The notes below the pieces were generated by a model. That model did no database searches and was not told the origin of the DNA. It saw only the letters and a program-made list of their open reading frames with translations. Positions 6,811 to 14,735 of a stretch of DNA of 20,301 bases are shown here, piece by piece. The DNA is from JAJPJX01 sp964568355 (lineage in GTDB: Bacteria; Acidobacteriota; Terriglobia; Bryobacterales; Bryobacteraceae). The stretch lies in assembly GCA_964568355.1 (NCBI GenBank), contig CAZMRK010000286.1, forward strand, positions 1-20,301, written 5' to 3'. How positions within the stretch are numbered: the stretch's first letter is position 1; each line of letters starts with the position of its first letter. The position numbers and the translations under genes are program-made.

Positions 6811-8586
6811 ATGAAGGATCCCCGCGCATATCTCACCGACGGGCACCCCTCGGAAGAGGAACTCTTCCTGTGGATCGAGTCCGAGCTGGGCCGGCGCCAC
6901 TCCGCGCGGATCCGCAAGCACGTCGCGGCCTGTTGGCGCTGCCGGGCGCAGATCGAGCGCCAGGTGGAGGTCATCAACGATTACGTTCGCTACCAGGACT
7001 TCGTGCTTGGCCCCGGTGCTCCACCTCCCCCGGGAAACTGGCTTCGCTTTGCCGGCCGCCTCCGCCAGGCGGTGCGCGAGCGTCGGGAGGCCTCGCAGAT
7101 GCGCGGCAGAATGTTCTCCCTCCTGGCGCAGGGACGCGCTCTCTGGCCCAAGCTGCTGGGAGTGGCCGCCGTCCTGGCCTGGATCCTGTTCGTTGGGCGC
7201 ACTCCCACCGTATCGGCCCAGGAGGCCCTGGACGACGCCGCGCGCCTCGAGAAGGCCGCTCTCGACCGCGTGAGCCAGCCCGTCGTCCACCAGCGCATCC
7301 GGCTCAGAAGCGGCACGGCGGAAGCCGAAGGCGAGATCTGGCGAGCGCCCCGGTTTGAGCGCTATCGCGGCCGGTGGAGCGGGGAGCAGCAGATGGTCGA
7401 ACGTCTGGCCTCCGCGTTTCGCGCCAGCCGGCTCGATTTCCAGGATCCTCTTTCCGCGCGCACCTTCGTCCGCTGGAGGAATTCTCTGGCCGCCAAGACC
7501 GAACGCGTAACTCAGGACGGCGGCGAGTATCTGCGTATTTCCACCGCGCCCGAGCCCTGGGCCGCCCACGGCCCGATTCTGGAAGCCAACCTGACTCTCC
7601 GAAAAACAGACTGGCATACCGTCGCCCAGACCCTTCGCGTCCGCTCCAGCAGCGGCGAAGTCGCCGACTACGAGATGCGGGAGATCAGCTTTGAAGTCCT
7701 GCTGTTCGATCGCGTCCGCGCCAGTGTCTTTCACGAAAGCGTACCCGCGCACAAGCCGGCGGAGCCCGTAGCCAGGGTCATTCCGCGCGCCGCGCCGCCC
7801 CAGCCGGATCTGGACGATGTGGAGGCGCGCCTGCGCGAAGCGTTCCATGAAGTGGGCGCCGATGTGCGCGAGGCCCCCGAGATCGGCCGTCTCGGCCAGG
7901 ACGTGTACTATCGCCTGTGGACCGACTCGCCTCAGAGAAACGACGAAATATCGCGCGCTACCGCGAGCATTCCGCACCTTCGCCGCGCCGAAAACCGGGA
8001 GCCCTTGCCGCCGGCGCCGGATCACCCTGCTCCGGCCCGGACCTTCACCGCGCCCTATGCCACTACGCCGCCTCTGGAAAAGGATCTGCAAGACTACGCC
8101 GGCGGCCCGGAAGCCGCCAACCGGTACCTCGACGCCGTGCGGGATGCCTTCCTGCGCACCCTCTCGGAGGCGTCTGCGCTTTCGCGTCTGGCGGGGCGGT
8201 ACGATTCCGCCCGGTTGGCGCGCCTGTCGCCCGAGGCGCGCGGGCGAATTGCGGCAATCTCCGCCGACCACCTCCACGCCATCGCGTCCGGTGTGGAGGA
8301 GTATCAGCGCCTGATCGCGCCGGTGCTCGAAGAGATGATGCGCCGTGCCGGAGTGCCGGCGCTCCCCGGGTCGGAGTCCGATCCTGCTGCGTGCGGCCCT
8401 GCGCGGGCCGTCAGCGAGTCCCTGGTGGACGATCTGCGCGGATTGCAGAAGGCCCATAGCCGGCTTTTCATCCGCGATCAGGTGGAACAGCCCGAGGACC
8501 AGCCTGCCCACGCCCTTCTGGAGGAAGCCGCGCGGCGCAGATCCCGATTACGAGAAGACCTGCGGCAGTTGTGCCCCCTCGAGTAA
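6811..8586 (+). CDS. Membrane anti-sigma factor with zinc finger and large extracytoplasmic domain
   Basis: The product has 591 residues. The N-terminal cytoplasmic part has the anti-sigma zinc-finger signature H-x3-C-x2-C in RKHVAACWRCRAQ (about residues 35-47), as in zf-HC2/ZAS proteins that bind ECF sigma factors. A single transmembrane helix follows at about 112-129 (WPKLLGVAAVLAWILFVG). The remaining ~460 residues should lie outside the cytoplasmic membrane; they include a Pro-rich linker (near PPQPDLDD and PLPPAPDHPAPAR) and helical stretches, with no domain I recognise. GAGAGG at 6796-6801 serves either this ATG or the GTG at 6808. The gene directly follows the sigma gene, the usual cognate arrangement, so it probably holds that sigma factor inactive until an envelope signal is sensed. 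Confidence 0.88.
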   Translation: MKDPRAYLTDGHPSEEELFLWIESELGRRHSARIRKHVAACWRCRAQIERQVEVINDYVRYQDFVLGPGAPPPPGNWLRFAGRLRQAVRERREASQMRGRMFSLLAQGRALWPKLLGVAAVLAWILFVGRTPTVSAQEALDDAARLEKAALDRVSQPVVHQRIRLRSGTAEAEGEIWRAPRFERYRGRWSGEQQMVERLASAFRASRLDFQDPLSARTFVRWRNSLAAKTERVTQDGGEYLRISTAPEPWAAHGPILEANLTLRKTDWHTVAQTLRVRSSSGEVADYEMREISFEVLLFDRVRASVFHESVPAHKPAEPVARVIPRAAPPQPDLDDVEARLREAFHEVGADVREAPEIGRLGQDVYYRLWTDSPQRNDEISRATASIPHLRRAENREPLPPAPDHPAPARTFTAPYATTPPLEKDLQDYAGGPEAANRYLDAVRDAFLRTLSEASALSRLAGRYDSARLARLSPEARGRIAAISADHLHAIASGVEEYQRLIAPVLEEMMRRAGVPALPGSESDPAACGPARAVSESLVDDLRGLQKAHSRLFIRDQVEQPEDQPAHALLEEAARRRSRLREDLRQLCPLE

Positions 8587-8615
8587 GGGGCCCTCTGCCG
8601 GCGGGAGGAGAGATC

Positions 8616-11600
8616 ATGAAAACGATTTGTCGGATGAGCATAGCGGCAGCTTTGTGCCTGCCGGGCGCCCTGGCGCAGTACGCGGATCTGTCCGGTACCG
8701 TGCGCGACACCACTGGCGCCGTCGTACCCAAGGCGGCGGTGAACGTGGTCAGCAAGGCCACCGGAACCACGCGAACCACCGAGACCAACGAAGCCGGCGT
8801 CTATGCCGTGCCCTCCTTGCAGCCCGGCGTCTACGATGTGGACGTCTCCGCGCGCGGCTTCAAGAAGTTCCAGAGGTCCGACCTCCGCCTGAACGTGGGA
8901 GATCGCGCCGAAGTCGATTTCACCCTGGAACTCGGGGCTACCAACGAATCGGTTACCGTCACCGCGGACAATCCCATGGTCAATGTCACCGAGACGTCCG
9001 CGCTGGGCAACATTCGCAGTGAGAAAGCCATCAAGGAATTGCCGTTGAACCTCCGCAACGTCACCAAGTTGTTTGAGCTGGCGCCCGGAACCGTGCCGCT
9101 GGCCACGCAGTCGACCGGCCTTCCCATCACGCAGGCCCGCGGCGCCGCGCTGACCTCGGTCAATGGCTTGCGCGGCGAAGACAACAACGTGCTGATCGAA
9201 GGAATCAACAACACCGAAAACCATAACGGTACCGGTGTGGTGGTCTATCCACCCATCGACGCGCTGCTCGAATTCAAAGTGCAGACATCGGCGTCCGATG
9301 CCCAGTACGGCCGCGCCGGAGGCGCCGTCCTCAACCTCACCATGAAATCGGGGACCCGCGAATTTCATGGCGACGTCTTCGAATTCTGGCGCAATTCCGC
9401 CATGGACGCGAAGAATTTCTTTGATCCGCCCGGCAAGCCTGCCCGCTTCATCATGAATCAGTTCGGCGCCACCCTCGGCGGACCTCTCATGATCCCCGGC
9501 ATCTACAATACCGATCGCAAGAGTACCTTCTTCTTTGTGGACTACGAAGGCGTCCGCCGGACCCAGTCCGTCACCACGGTGAGCACCGTCCCGCCCCCCG
9601 CTTTTGTGCAGGGCGATTTCTCGGGCTCTGCTTCGGTCATCTACGATCCCCTCACGACGGTTGCCTCCGGCGCCAGCTACCAGCGCCGGCCCTTCCCCGG
9701 AAATCGGATTCCGGCCGACCGCATCGATCCGGTTGGACACAACATCGCTTCGCTGTATCCCAGCCCGGTTCTCTCCGGAACCGCCAACAACTTCGTCTAT
9801 AACCCCGTGCGGACCCTGGCTACCAACAACGGCGACGTCAAGATCGATCACTTCGCCGACGAAGCCAACTGGTTCACGTTTCGATACAGCCAGGGAATGA
9901 CCAACGTCTTCGAGCCGTCGGCCCTGCCTCCGCCGGCGGTCGGCGCCGGACCCGGCTTTCCCGGCTATTACGACCAGCCGCACCACCAGGCGATGGCCAG
10001 CTATACCCACACCTTCACACCGGCGCTGATCAATGAGTTTCGCGCCGGCTACAGCCGCCTGAACCTCACCTCTCGGCAATTGAACTATGGCGACAACCTG
10101 GCCCAATCTCTGGGCGTTCCCGGAGTCAACGTACCCGGCGATATTTCCACCTCCGGCGGCCTGAGCAGCATCGCCATTGCCGGCTACAGCTCGTTGGGAG
10201 ACGCGGGCTATTTGCCGGCCATCGTGATCTCAAACAACTTCCAGTGGAACGACAACCTCAGTTATGTTCGAGGCCGGCATACGATGAAGTTCGGTACCGA
10301 GGTGCAGCGGCGGCAATACAACGTCTTTCAGGCAACCTCGCCGCGCGGTGCCATCAGCTACGGCAGCGTCTACACCACCAATCCCCTCTCGCCTGCGGGC
10401 ACCGGCAATGGCGTAGCGGATCTGCTCCTCGGCGTGCCGCAAAGCGGCAATATCCAGAGCATCGCCGGCACCCGCGGCTTGCGCCGTACCGAATGGGCGC
10501 TGTATCTCCAGGACACCTTCAAGGTATCGAGCCGGCTCACGCTGAACTATGGACTGCGCTACGATGTCCTGTTCGGTTGGCCCTGGACCGAAGTGGCCAA
10601 CCGTCAGGCCCAGTTTCTTCCCGAAACCGGGCAGGTGTATCAGGTGGGCACGTCTCAGGTGCCGCAGGCCAGCGGAACGAACACGGACCATCTGAACCTC
10701 TCCCCCCGCGTGGGACTGGCCTACAGCCTCACCCCGAAAACCGTGATCCGCGCCGGGTACGGAGTTTTCTACGACGCCATGCCGCTCAGCATCGACCGCA
10801 GCCTCGCCAGCAATCCTCCCTTCGTCGGCAGCATCAACTATGCCAACAATCAGTTTGATTACGCGAATAGCTGGAGAGCGTCGCAGGGCTTTCCGAGGCC
10901 CTCGGTCTTCCCCACGCTGGGCGCCAATCTCAACGCTGTGGCCGTCAATGCGACTACCCCGTACGTGCAGCAGTGGAATCTGAACGTCGAGCGCCAGATC
11001 CCGGGCCAGATCCTGCTTACCGTTGCCTACGTCGGCTCGAAGGGAACCCACCTGCTCTACTTCCCGAACATCAACCTGCCTTATCCCGGACCGGGCGCCG
11101 TGGCCTCGCGGCGGCCCTACCCGGACTATGGCAATATCACCTATTTCACGCCTTCGGCCGGATCCAACTATCACGGGCTGCAGCTCTCCGCGGAAAAGCG
11201 CGCCGCGCGCGGCCTCTCGTTCCTGGCTTCCTACGGATGGGCGCACGCCATCGACGATGTCTCCTCGCTGTTCGGTTCCGTGCAGGACCCGCGCAATCGC
11301 GTGAGCGATCGCGGCAATTCCGACTATGACCTGCGCCAGCGCTTCGTGTTCAGCTACAACTGGGATCTCCCGCTGGGCCGCGGCAGAAAATTCCTGACCG
11401 GCGCCGGCCGCGCGGCCGACCTGCTGCTGGGCGGCTGGCAGATGAATGGAATCGCCAGTTTCTACACCGGCTTTCCGTTCACTCCCACATCGTCCACCAA
11501 CACTCTGAATGCGCCCGGCAGTTCCCAGCGCGCCGCCTATATCGGCGGCTGCGACCCGGTGCTCCCCGATTCCCAGCGGACCTTGGGCCGCTACTTCAAT

Positions 11601-11903
11601 ACCGCATGCTTCACCACTCCGCCGGCATTCACGTTCGGCAGCTCCGGACGGAATATCTTGCGCGGTCCCGGTACCAAGCAGTTGGATTTCTCTCTCTTTA
11701 AGAACTTCCGCTGGAGCGCCTCCGAAGCGCGCTACGTGCAGTTGCGCGGCGAATTCTTCAATATCTTCAATACGCCGCAGTTCAACAACCCGAATTCCAG
11801 TATCGGCAGCGCCAGTGCTGGAAGCATCAGCAGCGCCGGCTCCGTGCTCACCTTCTCCCGCACGCAGCGGCAGGTACAATTGGCTTTGAAAATCTTCTTC
11901 TAA
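8616..11903 (+). CDS. TonB-dependent receptor, carboxypeptidase-regulatory-like N-terminus (outer membrane)
   Basis: The product has 1095 residues. The ATG at 8616 was chosen because GGGAGGAGA ends four bases upstream and a signal peptide follows (MKTICRMSIAAALCLPGALA); the longer frame from 8571 adds a non-signal peptide. Residues of about 22-105 are a CarboxypepD_reg/Cna-B-like domain (DLSGTVRDTTGAVVPKAAVNV ... LQPGVYDVDVSARGF). The plug follows at about 115-255 (SVTVTADNPMVN, RGEDNNVLIEGI, QYGRAGGAVLNLTMKSG). The rest is the beta-barrel, ending in the outer-membrane insertion signature QVQLALKIFF. The architecture is the acidobacterial Oar-like type. No secretin/STN signalling domain is present, unlike FecA-type transducers. 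The gap from the anti-sigma gene is 29 bases, and the stop overlaps the next start. The substrate is unknown. Confidence 0.93.
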   Translation: MKTICRMSIAAALCLPGALAQYADLSGTVRDTTGAVVPKAAVNVVSKATGTTRTTETNEAGVYAVPSLQPGVYDVDVSARGFKKFQRSDLRLNVGDRAEVDFTLELGATNESVTVTADNPMVNVTETSALGNIRSEKAIKELPLNLRNVTKLFELAPGTVPLATQSTGLPITQARGAALTSVNGLRGEDNNVLIEGINNTENHNGTGVVVYPPIDALLEFKVQTSASDAQYGRAGGAVLNLTMKSGTREFHGDVFEFWRNSAMDAKNFFDPPGKPARFIMNQFGATLGGPLMIPGIYNTDRKSTFFFVDYEGVRRTQSVTTVSTVPPPAFVQGDFSGSASVIYDPLTTVASGASYQRRPFPGNRIPADRIDPVGHNIASLYPSPVLSGTANNFVYNPVRTLATNNGDVKIDHFADEANWFTFRYSQGMTNVFEPSALPPPAVGAGPGFPGYYDQPHHQAMASYTHTFTPALINEFRAGYSRLNLTSRQLNYGDNLAQSLGVPGVNVPGDISTSGGLSSIAIAGYSSLGDAGYLPAIVISNNFQWNDNLSYVRGRHTMKFGTEVQRRQYNVFQATSPRGAISYGSVYTTNPLSPAGTGNGVADLLLGVPQSGNIQSIAGTRGLRRTEWALYLQDTFKVSSRLTLNYGLRYDVLFGWPWTEVANRQAQFLPETGQVYQVGTSQVPQASGTNTDHLNLSPRVGLAYSLTPKTVIRAGYGVFYDAMPLSIDRSLASNPPFVGSINYANNQFDYANSWRASQGFPRPSVFPTLGANLNAVAVNATTPYVQQWNLNVERQIPGQILLTVAYVGSKGTHLLYFPNINLPYPGPGAVASRRPYPDYGNITYFTPSAGSNYHGLQLSAEKRAARGLSFLASYGWAHAIDDVSSLFGSVQDPRNRVSDRGNSDYDLRQRFVFSYNWDLPLGRGRKFLTGAGRAADLLLGGWQMNGIASFYTGFPFTPTSSTNTLNAPGSSQRAAYIGGCDPVLPDSQRTLGRYFNTACFTTPPAFTFGSSGRNILRGPGTKQLDFSLFKNFRWSASEARYVQLRGEFFNIFNTPQFNNPNSSIGSASAGSISSAGSVLTFSRTQRQVQLALKIFF

Positions 11904-12793
11904 TGACACGAACACAGATCATCCTCGCGTTGGCGGCACTGGCGGTCTCCGCCGGTGCGGAACAGCCGCAGTTTTCTTTTGGCGTAATCGCCGATGTGCA
12001 GTATGCGGACAAGGATACGGCGGGGGTGCGGGAATACCGCCGCTCCTCCGGAAAACTGGAGCAGTGCGCGGCCCTGCTCCGGAAGGAACGGCCCGCCTTC
12101 ACCATCCAGTTGGGCGATCTGGTGGATGGCGGTCTCCCGAACCTCGACCGGATTCTCCAGGTCTACCGCCGGATGCCGGCCCCGCGCTATCACGTCCTCG
12201 GGAATCACGACTTCTGCGCCGACCGGCCCACCCTGCTGAAACATTTGGATATGCCGGCGGCCTACTATGACTTCGCCGTTCACGGCTGGCGTTTTGTGGT
12301 CCTTGACAGCATGCAGCAGAGCGTGGCCGGAAGCTGGCCCGAAGACGATCCGCACGCCGTCGCGGGCCGGCAGTTACTGGAGAAGCTTCGCGCCTCCCGG
12401 GCCGTGAATGCCCAAACCTGGGATGGGGCCCTGGGGCCGGATCAGAGGGAATGGCTGCGCGGCGTCTTGCGAAAGGCGGGCCGGCAGCACGAAAGGGCGA
12501 TCGTCTTCGCCCATGCCCCCGTGCTGCCCGAATCCTGCCGCCCGGCGCATCTCCTCTGGGACTATCGCGAAGTCTTGGAAATCCTGAAAGCCGAGCCCGC
12601 CGTCGCCGCCTACGTGAACGGGCACGACCATCTTGGCGGCTATGCGCAGCAGGACGGCATTCACTTCGTCACGCTCCCCGCGGTGGTTGAGCACGAAGTG
12701 AGCCAAAGCTGCCAGGTCATGGACGTATTCCCTGATCGCCTCGTCCTTCGCCAGGCTGGCACCGCGGCCGGCCGCGCCCTGCAACTGCGCTAA
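11903..12793 (+). CDS. Exported metallophosphoesterase, ADPRibase-Mn/CDP-alcohol diphosphatase-like
   Basis: The product has 296 residues with a signal peptide (MTRTQIILALAALAVSAGA). All calcineurin-type motifs are present: D31-x-Q33 (GVIADVQYAD), GD72 (QLGDLVDG), GNHD 100-103, H204 (VFAHAP) and GHDH 240-243. The ADVQYAD form of motif I, with Gln in place of the usual His, followed by EYRRSSGKL, is characteristic of ADPRM enzymes, which split ADP-ribose, CDP-glycerol and CDP-choline using two metal ions. Known members are largely cytosolic, so export is unusual. Its ATG overlaps the receptor stop by one base (TAATG), implying translational coupling and a shared function, perhaps hydrolysing a nucleotide-linked substrate at the envelope. 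The fold is certain from motifs; the substrate is inferred. Confidence 0.92.
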   Translation: MTRTQIILALAALAVSAGAEQPQFSFGVIADVQYADKDTAGVREYRRSSGKLEQCAALLRKERPAFTIQLGDLVDGGLPNLDRILQVYRRMPAPRYHVLGNHDFCADRPTLLKHLDMPAAYYDFAVHGWRFVVLDSMQQSVAGSWPEDDPHAVAGRQLLEKLRASRAVNAQTWDGALGPDQREWLRGVLRKAGRQHERAIVFAHAPVLPESCRPAHLLWDYREVLEILKAEPAVAAYVNGHDHLGGYAQQDGIHFVTLPAVVEHEVSQSCQVMDVFPDRLVLRQAGTAAGRALQLR

Positions 12794-12802
12794 CCGGTGG
12801 CG

Positions 12803-12831
12803 CCCGCTTTTAGCGGGTCGCGTCGAGACGC
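12803..12831. terminator. Double hairpin after the phosphoesterase gene
   Basis: The first stem is CCCGC/GCGGG (12803-12807 with 12813-12817, loop TTTTA). A second stem, GCGT/ACGC (12820-12823 with 12828-12831), follows two bases later. It lies nine bases past the stop at 12793 and just before a new promoter. There is no U-run, so it may be a repeat or mRNA-end structure rather than a classical terminator. Confidence 0.35.
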
Positions 12832-12839
12832 CCGGCCTT

Positions 12840-12848
12840 TGCTACGAT
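12840..12848 (+). promoter_or_regulatory. Extended -10 promoter directly before the 12855 gene
   Basis: TGCTACGAT (TG at 12840-12841, -10 hexamer 12843-12848) lies six bases before the ATG. A start point seven bases past the hexamer falls on the A of ATG at 12855, predicting a leaderless mRNA. No convincing -35 is seen, which an extended -10 can tolerate. Confidence 0.5.
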
Positions 12849-12854
12849 GAAGTT

Positions 12855-13250
12855 ATGCGCGGTTCCCTCCTGGTTCTCTTCCTGGCGCTGGTTGTCGCGG
12901 CGCCGGCGCAATATTACCCCAGGACTCGCCGCGGCCCCAACTCCACCCTCAACGCCGGGGCCTACGGTGGTCCTGCCGTCACTCTGCACGGCAAACTGAA
13001 GCAGATCACCAACAAGGAAATCGTCGTGGAATCGGAAGAAGAGCAGGTCATCGTGCTCCGCCGCAACCGCAAAACCAAGTTCCTCAAAGGCGATCAGGAA
13101 ATCAAGCCGGCCGATATCCCCGCCGGTACCCAGCTTTCTCTTGACGTAACCAAAGATCCGGAGATGAAGCCCCTGGCCCTCAACGTCTTCGTCGAGAAAG
13201 CCTCCGCCGGGAAGTCCAAGACCCAGCCGCCCCCCGAAGCCTCACACTAA
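12855..13250 (+). CDS. Small secreted protein of unknown function
   Basis: The product has 131 residues. The first ~18 (MRGSLLVLFLALVVAAPA) are a Sec signal peptide with cleavage likely before QYYPR. The mature part begins basic and disordered (PRTRRGPNSTLNAG). A compact strand-rich segment follows (VTLHGKLKQITNKEIVVESEEEQVIVLRRNRKTKFLKGDQEIKPADIPAG), reminiscent of the small OB/SH3-like barrels in acidobacterial and proteobacterial DUF5666-type exported proteins. The tail is Lys/Pro-rich. There are no cysteines or catalytic motifs. It sits 61 bases after the phosphoesterase gene but has its own promoter-like element, so it may be transcribed separately. The coding call is supported by signal peptide and composition; the function is unknown. 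Confidence 0.8.
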   Translation: MRGSLLVLFLALVVAAPAQYYPRTRRGPNSTLNAGAYGGPAVTLHGKLKQITNKEIVVESEEEQVIVLRRNRKTKFLKGDQEIKPADIPAGTQLSLDVTKDPEMKPLALNVFVEKASAGKSKTQPPPEASH

Positions 13251-13281
13251 TGGTGCCCAATCGGAAACGAGGCTGCAGAAC

Positions 13282-13331
13282 GGGGACTGGCATGAATTTC
13301 GCTGCATTTGCGAAATTCGTTGCCTGTACCC
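13282..13331. repeat. 50-bp imperfect palindrome (REP-like)
   Basis: The core is a perfect 9-bp inverted repeat, GAATTTCGC (13294-13302) and GCGAAATTC (13310-13318), with loop TGCATTT. The arms extend with mismatches: GGGGACTGGCA on the left mirrors TGCCTGTACCC on the right. It stands alone in the 179-base gap between the 12855 and 13430 genes. The outer arms recall the GTGCCTGTCCCC-type palindromes found in many GC-rich genomes. It may be a mobile REP unit or an mRNA-end hairpin; no U-tract follows. Confidence 0.7.
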
Positions 13332-13414
13332 GGTTTGCCCGGAACGCAGGTATTCTGCGTGGAGCCTGCGACCCACTACACTAATTCGCGTGTAAGCCGG
13401 TTACCGGGATTGAG

Positions 13415-13420
13415 TATAAT
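13415..13420 (+). promoter_or_regulatory. Consensus -10 box before the amidohydrolase gene
   Basis: A perfect TATAAT ends nine bases before the ATG at 13430. Transcription would start near 13427, leaving a leader of only about 3 nt. AGGTG sits close to the ATG but would lie at or above the start point. No good -35 is seen at 16-18 bases upstream. Confidence 0.45.
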
Positions 13421-13429
13421 CCAGGTGTC

Positions 13430-14734
13430 ATGAAATTCTGGTTGATTCTCGCTGTCGCGTCGTGTGCCTGGGCCCAGGCGGACTATGATCTGCTGCTGCA
13501 GGGCGGCCACGTCATCGACGGGAAAAATCACATCAGCGCCATCCGCGACGTCGCCATCAAGGACGGCAAAATCGCTGCCGTAGCAGCCAAAATTCCCGCC
13601 TCTCAGGCGCACAAAGTCGTAAATATCGCCGGCTTGTATGTCACTCCGGGACTTATCGATATCCACGCGCATGTCTATGCCAGTACCGGCGAACGTCGTT
13701 CCTATGCCGGCGACCTGAGCGTCTATCCGGACGGCTTCACCCTCCGCAACGGGATCACCGCCGTGGCCGATGCCGGATGTTCCGGCTGGCGCAACTTTGA
13801 AGATTTCAAAGAGCACGTCATCGATCGCTCGCGCACGCGCGTCTTCGTCTTCCTGAACATCGTCGGCGCTGGTATGCGCGGCGAAAAGTACGAGCAAAAC
13901 CTCGAAGACATGCAGGTCAAGCCTACCGCCGATATGGCCCTCAAGCACAAGGGCCTGATCGTCGGCATCAAGTCCGCCCACTTCGCGGGGCCCGAATGGA
14001 CGCCGTACGAACGCGCTGTGGAGGTCGGCAAACTTGCCGATATCCCCGTCATGATCGATTACGGCACCAACCGCCCCGAGCGCCCGCTCTATGATCTCCT
14101 GACCAAGGTCCTCCGTCCCGGCGATATCTATACCCACTGCTACTCCGGCCTCCGCGGCGAGCAGGATCCGGAGACCAAAGGTCCCAGCAAGGGCATGGTC
14201 GAAGGCCGCGCCCGCGGCGTGATCTTCGACGTCGGCCACGGCGGCGGCAGCTTTCTCTGGCGCATTGCCGTACCCCTCATGAAGGCCGGTTTCATTCCCG
14301 ATTCCATCTCTACGGACCTGCACGTCGGCAGCATGAACGCCGGCATGAAGGACATGCTCAACGTCATGGATAAATTCCTCGCCATGGGCATGTCGCTCGA
14401 TGAAGTCGTTCTGCGCTCCACCTGGCACCCCGCCCGCGAAATCAAGCACGAAGAACTCGGCAATCTCTCCGTGGGAGCCCCCGCCGACGTGGCGGTCCTG
14501 CGCGTCGAAAAAGGCAAATTCGGATTCGTCGACATGTACGGAGCCCGCCTCGACGGCACCCAGCGCCTGCAATGCGAGCTGACCCTCCGCGACGGCAAAG
14601 TACTCTACGACCTCAACGGCCTCAGCCGGGAGCGCTGGGACAAACTCCCCGCCGACTACAATCGCCAGGGAGACGCCCGCTGGGACGGCTACGCCGCGCC
14701 CCCTCGCCGCCGCCGTCCGCAATCGCAGCCGTAG
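13430..14734 (+). CDS. Exported amidohydrolase/deacetylase-family metallohydrolase
   Basis: The product has 434 residues with a short signal peptide (MKFWLILAVASCAWA), so it is probably periplasmic. It has the amidohydrolase layout: an N-terminal beta-sandwich part (LLLQGGHVIDGKN), a TIM barrel, and a closing sandwich strand (APADVAVLRVEKGKFGFVD). Metal-site residues visible are H79 and H81 (DIHAH), K181 (VGIKSAH, probably carboxylated), H236 (YTHCYSG) and catalytic D296 (STDLH); DVGHGGG at 267-273 is also family-typical. The closest family I recognise is the Atu3266-like deacetylase/D-aminoacylase-related group. Oddly, the strand-5 position that usually carries a His ligand reads VMIDYG, so Asp210 replaces it. 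The substrate is unknown; amide or ester hydrolysis is inferred. It converges with the permease gene. Confidence 0.9.
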   Translation: MKFWLILAVASCAWAQADYDLLLQGGHVIDGKNHISAIRDVAIKDGKIAAVAAKIPASQAHKVVNIAGLYVTPGLIDIHAHVYASTGERRSYAGDLSVYPDGFTLRNGITAVADAGCSGWRNFEDFKEHVIDRSRTRVFVFLNIVGAGMRGEKYEQNLEDMQVKPTADMALKHKGLIVGIKSAHFAGPEWTPYERAVEVGKLADIPVMIDYGTNRPERPLYDLLTKVLRPGDIYTHCYSGLRGEQDPETKGPSKGMVEGRARGVIFDVGHGGGSFLWRIAVPLMKAGFIPDSISTDLHVGSMNAGMKDMLNVMDKFLAMGMSLDEVVLRSTWHPAREIKHEELGNLSVGAPADVAVLRVEKGKFGFVDMYGARLDGTQRLQCELTLRDGKVLYDLNGLSRERWDKLPADYNRQGDARWDGYAAPPRRRRPQSQP

Positions 14735-14735
14735 C

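Noticed and set aside
6718..8511. Minus-strand open frame of 597 residues opposite the anti-sigma gene
   Set aside because: It mirrors codon bias of the plus gene, has no domain, and overlaps the end of the sigma factor gene.
8571..8615. Fifteen extra residues at the start of the TonB receptor
   Set aside because: They overlap the end of the anti-sigma gene, are not signal-like, and the strong Shine-Dalgarno serves ATG 8616.
8478..11915. Two long minus-strand open frames opposite the TonB receptor (8478-10106 and 10230-11915)
   Set aside because: Both are compositionally odd and domain-free, whereas the plus frame is a complete receptor ending in a barrel signature.
13376..14722. Minus-strand open frame opposite the amidohydrolase
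   Set aside because: No motif; the plus frame has the full amidohydrolase layout and signal peptide.
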